From Ascaris suum (taxonomy: Eukaryota > Nematoda > Chromadorea > Rhabditida > Ascarididae), in NCBI GenBank assembly GCA_013433145.1, contig CM024175.1, positions 6,680,516 to 6,744,515 on the forward strand: a DNA stretch of 64,000 bases. The letters run 5' to 3'. Position numbers and translations under genes: made by a program. This document shows positions 62,697-64,000 of this stretch, in pieces; position 1 is the first letter of the stretch; each line of letters opens with the position of its first letter. The notes under the pieces are model-generated. The model worked only from the letters and a program-made list of their open reading frames with translations, did no database searches and was not told the DNA's origin.

Positions 62697-64000
62697 CTAG
62701 ATTAGGCACTATTACTTGCATAAAATCGAAGAATATAATAACAAAACCGATGAGTGATTGGGTGGGAAAATCTATCAATGCCCCCAAGCAATTCATGGAA
62801 TCGACACATCATATTAACTGCAAACAACATGAAAGCACAAACTTCCCCAAAGAACAAATGCGACCCGAGTCAATGCCACCATGAATGATCACACTTATTC
62901 CAAAACTTGATGTTCCTACGACGAATATACCGAATACGAACAGCAACTGACAATCCCATCAGGTATATCATATCATGATGAAGATCACAGGTCACAGGTT
63001 TTCATCAATATAGTACAATCGGGAAGAATGAGCGTACGACGTTTTTTATGCAGGGAAATGAAAAGGTAGGCGAGGAGGGTGGATAGCGTTTATGCAAACA
63101 CAGACGCCTGAGATGCCATTGACTGCTAGTTCACTTTATCCCTTCCTTCTCCTCCCCAATCGAGGACGGCATTACGTTCTGCTGATTCATCGCAATTTTA
63201 GCACATCGCACTCAGGTGGACATGAAAGTTACTGAAGATTTCTTGGGAAATGAATACCCATTCAACAAGTTTATAGGATTTTTGCTGCAGTGAAGCTTGA
63301 CAGAATCCAACAGAAATTCATTGGTAAAAAACAAAGTCGATATATGATTTGCCACCTTGATCGAATAAACAAAATTCTGCCATTATTATGATTCGCTGAT
63401 TTGTCTGCGACGTTATTTCTTGAAGAAGGAGGGGAACCTCCACACTCTCTGTTCCCTCCACGTACCGTAACAGCGAGCAATCTACGTCTTTCTATTCTTG
63501 CGGACACCAAACGTTCTTAAGTCACACCTTAGCATGTTATTCTTTAGTCACTTAAGGTAACCTGCACAAGACATCACACCTACGTTCCCAACCGCCTGCA
63601 CTGTCGTCCTATCGCAAGCGAAGTTTACCCCTCCCTCTCCTGCACTTCCGATGTCATCAGTCGCTCACATCCGTGATTTTTGCACAGTGTCCATCTCCGG
63701 TCTGTAGCCAGCCGTCTACTGGCAGTGACACCTTTATATAAATTCTGCTATCTGAATGCACATTCACCCGAAATTCGAACTGGAACGAATTAATTATACA
63801 TGTTCTTCACGACCCGGCTAGCATCGGAGCGTTTTCACTGAATTCTTCACGCAGGAACGCGATCAGGTCAAGCCCCACCATGATTCTGCCCATTTTGCAC
63901 GATAATCGACGCAGAAAACGTAACATGGATCTCCAAACAGCGCGCTTTTTAGTCTGTGACAGCAGTTTTGAAGGTTATATAAAGATCTGTCAAAGATTAC
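62697..64000. other. Upstream of the visible nanos exons
   Basis: About 1.3 kb that should contain the nanos start or a further intron. An exon ending in phase 1 is required. I found none that is convincing. A minus-strand frame at 63271-63510 (RLLAVTVRGGNRECGGSPPS) is Gly/Ser-rich, but has no clear acceptor or donor in the right phase. Confidence 0.4.

Noticed and set aside
1..64000. CRISPR arrays, insertion sequences, bacterial operons, rRNA
   Set aside because: None seen; the window is eukaryotic with introns throughout.

Overview
This is genomic DNA from a nematode, most likely a strongylid (hookworm-like, clade V) parasite. The evidence is small exons split by introns of about 100 bases to several kilobases, GTAAGT/GTATGT/GTGAGT donors with TTTCAG-type acceptors, two secreted SXP/RAL-2 (DUF148) genes side by side, spliced-leader-type acceptors a few bases upstream of start codons, and a nanos gene of the nematode NOS-3 kind. 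No bacterial, viral or organelle genes were seen. All gene models below were spliced by eye; exon boundaries were accepted only when donor, acceptor and codon phase agreed.

Layout. 1-5.8 kb: no supported gene. 5.8-7.3 kb (minus): a two-exon gene for a small lysine/aspartate/glutamate-rich protein. 11.0-16.3 kb (plus): two SXP/RAL-2 secreted-protein genes with a small three-exon candidate gene between them. 17.8-23.0 kb (minus): an eight-exon gene for a probably secreted protein with a spermidine-synthase-like SAM-binding methyltransferase fold. 27.6-29.6 kb (minus): a tentative six-exon gene of unknown family containing a diverged tandem repeat in one intron. 29.6-47.6 kb is gene-poor: isolated exon-like segments (34.2, 37.8, 44.8, 46.2 kb), short repeats and long G/C mononucleotide tracts.

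47.7-62.7 kb (minus): the best result of the window, a nanos-family gene broken into at least 16 exons. Its last exons encode the paired CCHC Nanos zinc fingers followed by an arginine/glycine-rich tail; the upstream exons encode about 600 residues of proline/glutamine/serine-rich sequence. All 15 internal junctions agree in phase. The start codon was not found. Its introns hold tRNA-like (SINE-like) copies, a 230-base GA/TC tract and a 24-base duplicate of one of its own exons.

Functional reading: the window mixes a germline RNA regulator (nanos) with secreted or lineage-specific nematode proteins (SXP/RAL-2 pair, secreted methyltransferase-like protein, Lys-rich protein). The genes do not form an obvious pathway or operon. 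The most novel material is the nos architecture, the cryptic genes at 13.0-13.5 and 27.6-29.6 kb, and the intronic repeats.
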